Positions 1 through 5,058 of a stretch of 5,058 bases of DNA are shown here, in pieces. Source of the DNA: an uncultured Bacteroidota bacterium (GTDB taxonomy: Bacteria; Bacteroidota; Bacteroidia; Chitinophagales; Chitinophagaceae). Below the pieces are notes generated by a model, which had not been told where the DNA came from, did not search any database, and worked only from the letters and a program-made list of their open reading frames with translations. The DNA lies in assembly GCA_903835145.1 (NCBI GenBank), contig CAILMA010000341.1:1-5058 (forward strand), read 5' to 3'. Position 1 is the stretch's first letter. The number at the start of each line of letters is the position of its first letter. Position numbers and translations under genes: made by a program.

Positions 1-5
1 CCCCG

Positions 6-52
6 GAAGCCCGACGGGCTTCAACTTGAATAGCCGCCGGCGAAACCGGCGG
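6..52. repeat. String of short palindromes, REP-like repeat unit
   Basis: Three inverted repeats follow one another: GAAGCCC/GGGCTTC (6-12 and 16-22, loop GAC), TTCAA-C-TTGAA (20-30), and CCGCCGG/CCGGCGG (34-40 and 46-52, loop CGAAA). A fourth, GGTGTT-G-AACACC, lies at 81-93. Neither strand has a U-tract after the stems, so these are not ordinary intrinsic terminators. From memory, a series of GC-rich hairpins joined by a GGCTATTCAA-like linker (bottom strand here) recurs in intergenic regions of many Bacteroidetes genomes and resembles REP/BIME elements mobilised by RAYT transposases. The palindromes are seen directly; membership of a dispersed family is inference. The unit may continue beyond the left edge of the window. 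Confidence 0.55.
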
Positions 53-130
53 TTAAAAACAACAACCCACCAACGCCGTAGGTGTTGAACACCACACCAG
101 CCAACAAAAAATCACCTAATCGAAAAAAAT

Positions 131-211
131 ACCCCCCGCTTTCTCCGCTTGCGGAAAACGTCACCCCCTTTCTCCACTTGTGGAGAAAGGGGGCCGGGGG
201 GATTGAGGTCA
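131..211. repeat. REP-like hairpin element abutting the rimO stop codon
   Basis: A perfect 14-bp inverted repeat, CCCCCTTTCTCCAC (164-177) and GTGGAGAAAGGGGG (180-193), has only two bases between its arms and is followed by a G/C-rich tail (194-201) and GATTGAGGT. Just to its left, 135-158 is a degenerate second copy (CCGCTTTCTCCGC-TT-GCGGAAAA), so the element looks like two tandem hairpin units. It starts directly after the rimO TAG. No U-tract follows, so it is more likely a dispersed intergenic repeat, or an RNA 3'-end stabiliser, than a terminator. I recall similar CCCTTTCTCC...GGAGAAAGGG-CCGGGGG units from Bacteroidetes genomes, but could not search for other copies. Confidence 0.6.
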
Positions 212-212
212 C

Positions 213-1520
213 CTACAATACCTCACCTTCAAGGTCATAATCAAACGCCTTGGTTATTTTAACATTCACGAAATCACCTATCGGCAATGCCTTCTTACTG
301 TGTATAATCACCTCATTATCAACCTCCACACTATCAAATTCAGTGCGGGCAAGGTAGCGGCCGGCTTCCTTTTTATCTACTATTACCTTATAGGTATGCC
401 CTACTTTCTCCTGATTTTTTTCAAGAGATATCTCCTGCTGCACTTCCATTATCTCTTGTGCGCGGGCCTCTTTTTCCTCAGCTGGTATATCATCATTCAG
501 CACGTAGGCCGATGTATTTTCTTCATGCGAATAGGTAAAGATACCCACCCTGTCCAGCCTTGTCTCTTCCAGAAACTGCTTCATATCCTCCACATCATCC
601 CTCGTTTCACCCGGGAAACCCGTAATGAGCGTCGTGCGGATACAAATACCCGGCACTCTATCGCGCACATTACCTATCAGTTCTATAATATCCTTGCGGG
701 TTATCTGCCGCTTCATAGCCGTGAGCATCTTGTCTGATATGTGCTGCAGCGGCATATCCAGGTAGTTACAGATGTTGTCGCGCTCCTTCATCACATCAAG
801 TATTTCCAGCGGAAACTTGTGCGGATAGGCATAGTGCAATCGAATCCAGCCCAGCCCTTCAATATCACTCAGGTGCTTCAGCAAGTCGCTGAGCGCACGC
901 TTTTTATAAATATCAAGCCCGTAATAAGTAAGCTCCTGTGCTATGAGCATGATCTCTTTTACGCCCATTTTCACCAGCTTGCGGGCCTCGGCCACAAGGT
1001 CTTCTATGGTTCTCGATACGTGTTGCCCCCGCATAAGCGGTATGGCACAAAACGAGCAGGTGCGGTTGCAACCCTCCGATATTTTTAAGTAGGCATAGTG
1101 TTTCGGGGTACTCAGGAAGCGCTCCCCTATCAACTCAGCCTTGTAATCTGCATTAAATTGCTTCATCATCTGCGGCAGCTCCATGGTACCAAACCACGCA
1201 TCCACCTCAGGTATCTCTATGGACAAGTCATTTCTATAACGCTCACTCAGGCATCCGGTTACATATACCTTATCCAGCTTTCCGGCCCTTTTCAGCTCCA
1301 CCTGGTCCAGTATGGTATTCACACTCTCTTCCTTGGCCTTATCTATAAAACCGCAGGTATTCACCACCACTATATTGTGGTCCAGCTTGCCATTTTCGTG
1401 TATTACGTCTATGCCGTTAGCCTTCAGTTGCCCGCTGAATACCTCACTATCCACCATGTTCTTAGAACAACCCAGTGTTATAATATTTACCTTATCGTTC
1501 TTTAATTTCCTTGTCTTCAA
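213..1520 (-). CDS. rimO: Ribosomal protein S12 methylthiotransferase RimO
   Basis: Cytoplasmic radical-SAM enzyme that adds a methylthio group to the conserved aspartate of ribosomal protein S12. The 435 residues show the full family layout: an N-terminal UPF0004/MTTase domain with cysteines C18 (TLGCSKN), C56 (NTCGF) and C90 (VTGCLSE) for one 4Fe-4S cluster; a radical-SAM core with CxxxCxxC at C151, C155 and C158 (EGCNRTCSFCAIP) for the second; and a C-terminal TRAM domain from about residue 373. EGCNRTCSFCAIP and AQELTYYGLD fit RimO rather than MiaB. Length is normal and no frame break is seen. The start is TTG at 1520-1518: no ATG precedes the conserved core, an in-frame TGA lies 21 bases upstream, and the residues after the start (KTRKLKNDKVNIITLGCSKN) look like a complete Bacteroidetes RimO N-terminus. 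An A-rich leader replaces a Shine-Dalgarno motif. It lies 169 bases downstream of the EVE gene and has its own -7 element. Confidence 0.97.
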   Translation of the reverse strand: MKTRKLKNDKVNIITLGCSKNMVDSEVFSGQLKANGIDVIHENGKLDHNIVVVNTCGFIDKAKEESVNTILDQVELKRAGKLDKVYVTGCLSERYRNDLSIEIPEVDAWFGTMELPQMMKQFNADYKAELIGERFLSTPKHYAYLKISEGCNRTCSFCAIPLMRGQHVSRTIEDLVAEARKLVKMGVKEIMLIAQELTYYGLDIYKKRALSDLLKHLSDIEGLGWIRLHYAYPHKFPLEILDVMKERDNICNYLDMPLQHISDKMLTAMKRQITRKDIIELIGNVRDRVPGICIRTTLITGFPGETRDDVEDMKQFLEETRLDRVGIFTYSHEENTSAYVLNDDIPAEEKEARAQEIMEVQQEISLEKNQEKVGHTYKVIVDKKEAGRYLARTEFDSVEVDNEVIIHSKKALPIGDFVNVKITKAFDYDLEGEVL

Positions 1521-1607
1521 AGTATTATTTTTTTTACATCCATCAACTTCTCACACCGCACCACCTTCGCGACCGGGAACTGAAAGTTCGATAAATTTAA
1601 TTTTGTG

Positions 1608-1615
1608 CAAAGTTA
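1608..1615 (-). promoter_or_regulatory. Candidate rimO promoter, Bacteroidetes -7 element
   Basis: The bottom strand reads TAACTTTG followed by CA, a perfect match to the TAnnTTTG consensus of the primary Bacteroidetes sigma factor. Transcription would start near 1601, leaving a leader of about 80 bases before the TTG start. No TTTG lies at the usual 19-base spacing; the nearest resemblance is ATTG at 1631-1634 or 1639-1642. The call rests on the -7 element and its position in the EVE-rimO gap. Confidence 0.5.
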
Positions 1616-1689
1616 AGTAGAAAGTCGCTCCAATGCTGCAATGCCAAAATGCCCGGTGAGCAGCCGGTTGCAAACGCAATTGCTACCAG

Positions 1690-2097
1690 TTACAGTCCAC
1701 CCATTTCCAGTATACACTTGTACTCTTCTTCCGTTACCTTCCCTACCGAAAGCCGTCCCAGCCTTATCAGGTCCATTTGCTCAAAGGCTTTGTCAGCCTT
1801 CAGCGTTGCGAGCGTCACAGGGTTAGGCAGTGTTTTATACGGTTTCAGATCTACCACTACCCAGTTGGTATCGTCGGTAGTCGGGTCCTGGTAGGCCTCT
1901 TTCACCACCTCAGCAATGCCAACAATGGCCAGCCCTTCGTTGCTGTGGTAAAAGAGCACTTTGTCGCCCTTGGCCATGGCCCTAAGGTTATTACGGGCAC
2001 CATAATTGCGCACACCATCCCAAAAAGTGACTCCATCCTTCACAAACTGGTCCCAACTATATTTAAACGGTTCCGATTTTACAAGCCAGTAATTCAT
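1690..2097 (-). CDS. EVE domain-containing protein (THYN1-like)
   Basis: Small soluble protein of 135 residues consisting almost entirely of one EVE domain, a PUA-like fold related to human THYN1 and to YTH domains, which are thought to recognise modified bases in DNA or RNA. Visible family signatures: WLVKSEP at 4-10, the aromatic/Arg stretch WDGVRNYGARN at 26-36, KGDKVLFYHS at 43-52 and the C-terminal RLSVGKVTEEEY at 115-126. Length matches stand-alone bacterial members, and the ATG at 2097 directly precedes the conserved N-terminus (NYWLVKSEP). The cellular role of these solitary EVE proteins is not established. Some EVE domains are fused to modification-dependent nucleases, but nothing here is fused. 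It shares strand with rimO downstream; a good -7 element lies upstream (2164-2171). I saw no clear terminator after its TAA, so readthrough into rimO is possible. Confidence 0.93.
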   Translation of the reverse strand: MNYWLVKSEPFKYSWDQFVKDGVTFWDGVRNYGARNNLRAMAKGDKVLFYHSNEGLAIVGIAEVVKEAYQDPTTDDTNWVVVDLKPYKTLPNPVTLATLKADKAFEQMDLIRLGRLSVGKVTEEEYKCILEMGGL

Positions 2098-2163
2098 ATG
2101 TTCTGTTAGTATCTAAATATATCTATTGTTTACAAAAAGCCACCCTCCCGGCAGCCGCTATGC

Positions 2164-2190
2164 CAAAAGTAGGAAATAGTTCAATTGAAC
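2164..2190 (-). promoter_or_regulatory. Candidate promoter of the EVE gene with adjoining palindrome
   Basis: The bottom strand reads TACTTTTG at 2171-2164, a perfect TAnnTTTG -7 element, giving a leader of about 60 bases to the ATG at 2097. Just upstream is a perfect 12-bp palindrome, GTTCAATTGAAC (2179-2190), in the -33/-7 spacer, where a repressor could sit. No good TTTG is found at the normal -33 distance. One 12-bp palindrome is expected by chance about once in a window this size, so the operator reading is weak while the -7 call is moderate. Confidence 0.45.
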
Positions 2191-2325
2191 GAAGCTACGC
2201 GCAACAATAACCCGTTTGAACAGGCTTCCAAAAATCCACAATGCCGACTTTAAAATTTACCCACAATCTTCGCAACGTGACTCATAAGCAAATGTAGCCT
2301 ACACCTTACTACCTAAATTCGAACA

Positions 2326-2520
2326 ATGGAAAACCTGAAAAACAACCCGCAAAACAATTTCTTTTTACTCAGCGACCAGCCAACGACCTGCCCCTATTGT
2401 GGCTCACGCACCAACTTCACCGACGTTATTACTGCCGACAAAACATTCCAACTCCATTGTTGTCTTGAATATCCTTCCATGCATACTTTCGCTGCTTGTG
2501 AGGATGGCGGCAACTGCTAA
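2326..2520 (+). CDS. Small cysteine-containing protein, zinc-ribbon-like, unknown function
   Basis: A 64-residue soluble protein with no signal peptide or membrane segment. It has a polar Asn-rich N-terminus (1-18), then CPYCGSRT at 22-29, a classic zinc-knuckle half, then HCCLEYPSMHTF at 44-55, C58 and a terminal C64. I recall small Bacteroidetes proteins of the pattern CPxCGSRTxF...HxCLxxxCxxxF; aligned to that pattern, the fourth ligand position falls on Ser51, so the knuckle may be incomplete or use C45, H53 or C58 instead. That comparison is from memory. The start is ATG at 2326. The only promoter resemblance is TAAATTCG at 2314-2321, too close to the start unless the message is nearly leaderless. 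Its TAA overlaps, on the opposite strand, the stop codon of the nuclease-helicase gene. GC content on one sampled line (2401-2460) was 29/60, like the left part of the window. No function is assigned. Confidence 0.7.
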   Translation: MENLKNNPQNNFFLLSDQPTTCPYCGSRTNFTDVITADKTFQLHCCLEYPSMHTFAACEDGGNC

Positions 2521-4490
2521 CCTAAAACTTCAAAACCTATCTGCTTCAAATAATTGAAAGTACAATCATAAAACTCATTCTTCCTTGTGATATCTTCAAA
2601 ATCACCTTCGGGCACAACAATTACAACGCCCTGCCTTGCCCTTGTGAGTAGAACTCGATATGCATTCTTTAGATATTTTTTCCCTTCATCTTTGCGTATA
2701 TTTTGCCATTTATTGCCCTGAAATGAATAAGTTTCCCAACCTTTCGATGAATACCGAAAATCTGCGTCCCACGTCACGCATGCCCAATCCAGCTCGAGAC
2801 CTTGCACTTGAAATTCTGTCGCCACATCCTCTAAGAAAAAAGATGACCTTACATCATCTTTACCGTTTAAAAACCAATGAACTGGATCCACAGGAGATTT
2901 TACATTTATTGCAAGGGACTTTAGTCGCTGCGCTTGGGACGAGACGACAATGCCGTACCGCTCACTGCCACGAGCTTGTTTTTTCAACCAGGCTTTAGCT
3001 TTGTCAACATGTCGCGTAAGCACAATTGGATATTTTTCTTTTATTTTTAGAAACGACTTTTGTGCCGTGAGGATTTCCAAGTCCAATATTTCTTTAACCA
3101 ATGACGACAGATGCTCAGCACGAAACGACCGCATGGATACAGACAAGTGTAAATGTTCATTCGTGAATACATTTCGCCTTTCTTGGAGCAATCCGGCAAC
3201 GTTACCTGTTGCGTATTCACTTTCTTTAAGCTCCGGCGAAATGTAAATATGCCATGATGGAAATGACCGATTCAATGACTCAATCCATTCACCAATGCCG
3301 GCTTCCCCGGTGTTTATTTCTTGACCGCCGCCGACGAGGCACACAATTACCGCCCAATCGTTATGCCTATCGAGGCAAGAAATCAAAAACTCAGGTTCGG
3401 ATTTAGAAAAATTAGGCTGGTTTTTCTTGCGAACCATGAAATTTACAGTCTGCTCCTTATTCCATGCTCTTTGAGCTTCGTCGAAAATCGCAACATGATC
3501 GACTGGCGGCCGTTGAGTGTCTTTTAAATATTCATCACGATAATGATGAACGTTCTGTATAAACGTTTTTACTTCATTAGAAATATCACCCTTTTTTGTT
3601 TTTTTGCCTTGCTCTTTATCCCGCTGCCATTTGTCGTTAGTAAGAGCAGCTCGCAATATGGCGACCAGAGGCCCATTGCCCGATAGAAACACACTGGTTT
3701 CCAACGTGTCTTTGTCTAAATGTTTCGTAGCAATATCAAGCCCCACAAGAGTTTTACCAGCGCCCGGGACTCCGGTTACAAAACATATGACTTTTTCGTT
3801 TTTAATTTTCGCATTGTGTATCACATCTGCGATAATCCCGGTAGTTAAACTGAGGTTTTCCTTTTCAATGTTTGCAATATTTTTTACCGTATGGCTATTG
3901 TAAAGTGCCATAGCAGCTTCAATTATCGTAGGTGTTGGGACGTACCTTCCGTTCGCCCAGTAGCTTGGATCTATACGATCTCCGTCGACAAATTCAAGCA
4001 CACTTTTTATAACTTTGGGGAGCAACGCAGGACTCGCGTTTATCGGACCTATCAAATTATCAAAATGCCCGGTCATTTCAATTTTCGTGAAAGTATCTTT
4101 GGCCCCGGTCGCAATTAATATTGGTGCAATAACTTTATCGTGGCTCGTCTCGTGAAAATTTTTAAGATCTAAGGCATAGTCAAAAACCTGATCGATCGCA
4201 TGATTTGAAAAAACCTTCTCTTCAACTTTGAACTCCACTACAAAAATTACATGTTGAACAACCAGAACAACATCAATTCGACGCCCCATCCTTGGTATCG
4301 AAAACTCAAAAAAAATATCCCCTTCAAACTCAACTAGACATTGTTTAAGAATAGATATTTCCGCCTGCCACGCCCGCTTTTGTGTCTGCATTGTATCAAA
4401 CAAGTCACTTCCCGTAATTTGTCCGAGAATTTCCTCGCTTGAATCGCTCAAAAAATTCCGTATGCTGTTGGCGTAGTAGTACCTTTTCAT
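2517..4490 (-). CDS. PD-(D/E)XK-like nuclease plus DUF2075 SF1 helicase-like protein
   Basis: Large soluble protein, 657 residues from the ATG at 4490. The N-terminus (about 35-130) has a PD-(D/E)XK-like pattern: RRIDVVLV with D73, then VVEFK with E86 and K88. A helicase-like ATPase of the DUF2075/Schlafen-group-3 type fills about 230-635: Walker A TGVPGAGKT (239-247), Walker B with DEAQ (337-340), GGGQEIN (387-393), SMRSFR (452-457), QVQGLELD (561-568, motif V-like) and YRVLLTRARQG (611-621, motif VI-like). All motor motifs are present, with no frameshift. The frame stays open to a TTG at 4529 (670 residues), but proteins of this type, as I recall them, begin near MKRYYYANSIRNFL, so ATG is preferred. 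Related proteins act on nucleic acids and some occur in phage-defence loci; the layout recalls single-protein nuclease-helicase immunity, but family membership is untested. Sampled lines average about 35% GC against about 49% in rimO and the EVE gene, suggesting transfer. No partner gene is adjacent on its strand. Confidence 0.9.
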   Translation of the reverse strand: MKRYYYANSIRNFLSDSSEEILGQITGSDLFDTMQTQKRAWQAEISILKQCLVEFEGDIFFEFSIPRMGRRIDVVLVVQHVIFVVEFKVEEKVFSNHAIDQVFDYALDLKNFHETSHDKVIAPILIATGAKDTFTKIEMTGHFDNLIGPINASPALLPKVIKSVLEFVDGDRIDPSYWANGRYVPTPTIIEAAMALYNSHTVKNIANIEKENLSLTTGIIADVIHNAKIKNEKVICFVTGVPGAGKTLVGLDIATKHLDKDTLETSVFLSGNGPLVAILRAALTNDKWQRDKEQGKKTKKGDISNEVKTFIQNVHHYRDEYLKDTQRPPVDHVAIFDEAQRAWNKEQTVNFMVRKKNQPNFSKSEPEFLISCLDRHNDWAVIVCLVGGGQEINTGEAGIGEWIESLNRSFPSWHIYISPELKESEYATGNVAGLLQERRNVFTNEHLHLSVSMRSFRAEHLSSLVKEILDLEILTAQKSFLKIKEKYPIVLTRHVDKAKAWLKKQARGSERYGIVVSSQAQRLKSLAINVKSPVDPVHWFLNGKDDVRSSFFLEDVATEFQVQGLELDWACVTWDADFRYSSKGWETYSFQGNKWQNIRKDEGKKYLKNAYRVLLTRARQGVVIVVPEGDFEDITRKNEFYDCTFNYLKQIGFEVLG

Positions 4491-4546
4491 TTCCTCGCTA
4501 AGATAAGATAATTTGCCCAGGCGTTTCAAGAAAAAGTGGGTAAATA

Positions 4547-4577
4547 CAAAGAAATGGATAGGCTGAAAACCTTCAAA
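4547..4577 (-). promoter_or_regulatory. Candidate promoter of the nuclease-helicase gene
   Basis: The bottom strand has TTTG (4577-4574), exactly 19 bases of spacer, then TTTCTTTG (4554-4547), one mismatch from TAnnTTTG. This is the Bacteroidetes -33/-7 arrangement. Transcription would begin near 4540, giving a leader of about 50 bases to the ATG at 4490, or only about 11 bases to the alternative TTG at 4529. It lies well downstream of the regulator's terminator, supporting independent transcription. Confidence 0.5.
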
Positions 4578-4629
4578 TATGTTTTAGAATGTCACTGTGA
4601 TGATAAGATAATATTTATTTCACCGCCCT

Positions 4630-4668
4630 AAAAAAAACAACCAACCCACACCCTCGGGTGCCGGTTGG
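4630..4668 (-). terminator. Intrinsic terminator of the LuxR-type regulator gene
   Basis: On the bottom strand an outer stem CCAACC/GGTTGG (4668-4663 with 4646-4641), a two-by-two internal loop and an inner stem CACC/GGTG with a four-base loop are followed by TTG and a run of eight T (4637-4630). This is a textbook rho-independent terminator, 26 bases after the regulator's TAG. It should separate the regulator from the nuclease-helicase gene on the same strand. Confidence 0.88.
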
Positions 4669-4694
4669 CTACTTCGCTAAAAACCCATCCATAC

Positions 4695-4901
4695 CTACAC
4701 CGCTATCCCAAGATCCACGCATTTCTTGGCACCCTTCTTTTTAAGGATGTTGCGGCGGTGGTTATATACGGTATTGTGGCTAATGCTCAGTATACCGGCA
4801 ATCTGCTTGGTTGCCAGCCCTGATAATATAAAATCCAGAATTTCTTTCTCCCTTTTGGTCAATCTGATACCTCTCAATTGTGAACTTTTACCGGTAGTCA
4901 T
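4695..4901 (-). CDS. Free-standing LuxR-type helix-turn-helix regulator
   Basis: Predicted DNA-binding protein made almost only of a LuxR/GerE C-terminal domain. From the ATG at 4901 it is 68 residues: LTKREKEIL at 14-22, the helix-turn-helix at about 31-53 (TKQIAGILSISHNTVYNHRRNIL), and the family's final helix in KKKGAKKCVDLGIAV. GLATKQIA takes the place of the usual GLSNKEIA. No receiver, PAS or other sensory domain is present, and no receiver-like reading frame is seen upstream to 5058, so this is either a genuine single-domain member or a remnant of a longer regulator. The frame also opens at a TTG at 4910 (71 residues); ATG is preferred, because the TTG lies inside an inverted repeat that looks like an operator. 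The gene ends in a strong terminator. Its targets are unknown; autoregulation is plausible from the repeat. Confidence 0.87.
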   Translation of the reverse strand: MTTGKSSQLRGIRLTKREKEILDFILSGLATKQIAGILSISHNTVYNHRRNILKKKGAKKCVDLGIAV

Positions 4902-4904
4902 AGT

Positions 4905-4932
4905 GTGCAATTTTTATACCGTAAAATTGCAC
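4905..4932. promoter_or_regulatory. Perfect inverted repeat before the regulator, candidate operator
   Basis: The arms GTGCAATTTT (4905-4914) and AAAATTGCAC (4923-4932) are perfect 10-bp inverted copies around an 8-base spacer, ending four bases before the regulator's ATG. The position and dyad symmetry fit a dimer-binding operator, most simply for the regulator itself. Transcribed leftward, the same sequence could form a hairpin next to the start codon, so control at the RNA level is an alternative. No clear -7 element was recognised beside it. Confidence 0.55.
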
Positions 4933-4957
4933 ATTACCATTGGTCACATACCTATGT

Positions 4958-4985
4958 AAAACACCCAATAAAAAAGGGTGTTTTT
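4958..4985. terminator. Terminator-like hairpin, possibly bidirectional
   Basis: AAAACACCC (4958-4966) and GGGTGTTTT (4976-4984) form a perfect 9-bp stem with a 9-base A-rich loop, ending in a run of five T on the top strand; on the bottom strand the stem ends in TTTT. The shape fits a bidirectional intrinsic terminator. The most sensible job would be to end leftward transcription entering from beyond the right edge, ahead of the regulator. The remaining bases to 5058 show no gene or other clear feature. Confidence 0.45.
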
Positions 4986-5058
4986 CCCGTTCATTTCACC
5001 ATCGAAAAACACTACCCTTCTGTACCTGCCAAGAACCACAAATAATTGCTTACCCCAC

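Noticed and set aside
21..212. 63-residue leftward open frame starting with GTG directly after rimO
   Set aside because: It lies wholly within the inverted-repeat region; its Gly/Phe-rich product simply translates the hairpins, and it resembles no protein I know.
300..1620. Several rightward open frames of 102-145 residues
   Set aside because: They are antisense to the well-supported rimO gene or its upstream region, and their translations show no domain or motif.
1621..1689. Terminator between the EVE gene and rimO
   Set aside because: Only a short CCGG/CCGG stem is visible and no U-tract follows, so no terminator can be supported.
1641..2109. Rightward open frames opposite the EVE gene
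   Set aside because: They are antisense shadows of a gene with clear EVE-domain motifs; no start context or family pattern supports them.
2660..4118. Rightward open frames opposite the nuclease-helicase gene
   Set aside because: The opposite strand encodes an uninterrupted protein with all helicase motifs; these frames lack recognisable features.
1690..4490. EVE protein and nuclease-helicase as one modification-dependent restriction system
   Set aside because: They are separated by an opposite-strand gene, have separate candidate promoters and differ in composition; the EVE gene looks like a resident core gene.
2521..4633. CCTAAAA at 2521-2527 and 4627-4633 as target-site duplication of the putative insert
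   Set aside because: Seven A-rich bases are expected by chance, one copy is part of a terminator tract, and no transposase or inverted ends accompany them.
4726..4959. 77-residue rightward open frame opposite the regulator
   Set aside because: It is antisense to the LuxR-type domain and its hydrophobic stretches arise from the reverse complement of that conserved domain.
1..5058. CRISPR array, tRNA or rRNA genes, insertion-sequence genes
   Set aside because: No regularly spaced repeats, tRNA-like sequences, rRNA segments or transposase motifs were seen on either strand.

Overview
The window reads as a chromosomal segment of a Bacteroidota bacterium, probably near Chitinophagales or Sphingobacteriia. 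Three things suggest this: the RimO sequence is of the Bacteroidetes type; upstream regions lack purine-rich Shine-Dalgarno motifs but carry TAnnTTTG-type -7 elements; and the left edge carries palindromic repeats of a kind I associate with Bacteroidetes genomes. The assignment is inference; no rRNA or tRNA gene is present to fix it.

Layout, left to right. Bases 1-212 are noncoding and dense in inverted repeats, forming two REP-like units (6-52 and 131-211), the second starting right at the rimO stop codon. Next come two leftward housekeeping-type genes: rimO (213-1520), encoding the ribosomal protein S12 methylthiotransferase, and a small EVE-domain protein gene (1690-2097). Each has its own candidate promoter, so they need not form one operon. 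Bases 2098-2325 are a divergent intergenic region. A 64-residue Cys-containing protein (2326-2520) is the only rightward gene. Its stop codon overlaps, on the opposite strand, the stop codon of a large leftward gene (2517-4490) that joins an N-terminal PD-(D/E)XK-type nuclease-like domain to a DUF2075 superfamily 1 helicase-like ATPase. That gene has a candidate promoter with both Bacteroidetes elements at the usual spacing and is clearly more A+T-rich than rimO and the EVE gene. Upstream of it, on the same strand, a free-standing LuxR-type helix-turn-helix gene (4695-4901) ends in a strong intrinsic terminator and is preceded by a 28-bp perfect inverted repeat that looks like an operator. Bases 4933-5058 hold one terminator-like hairpin (4958-4985) and no gene that I can support.

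The genes do not form one pathway. rimO and the EVE gene look like resident core genes. The nuclease-helicase gene looks like a horizontally acquired single-gene module, plausibly anti-phage or DNA-processing, set between the small Cys protein and the regulator. The terminator between regulator and helicase gene argues against cotranscription, though the regulator could still act on the helicase promoter in trans. The main candidates for a second look are the nuclease-helicase gene with its atypical composition, the inverted repeat before the regulator, and the repeat cluster at 1-212.
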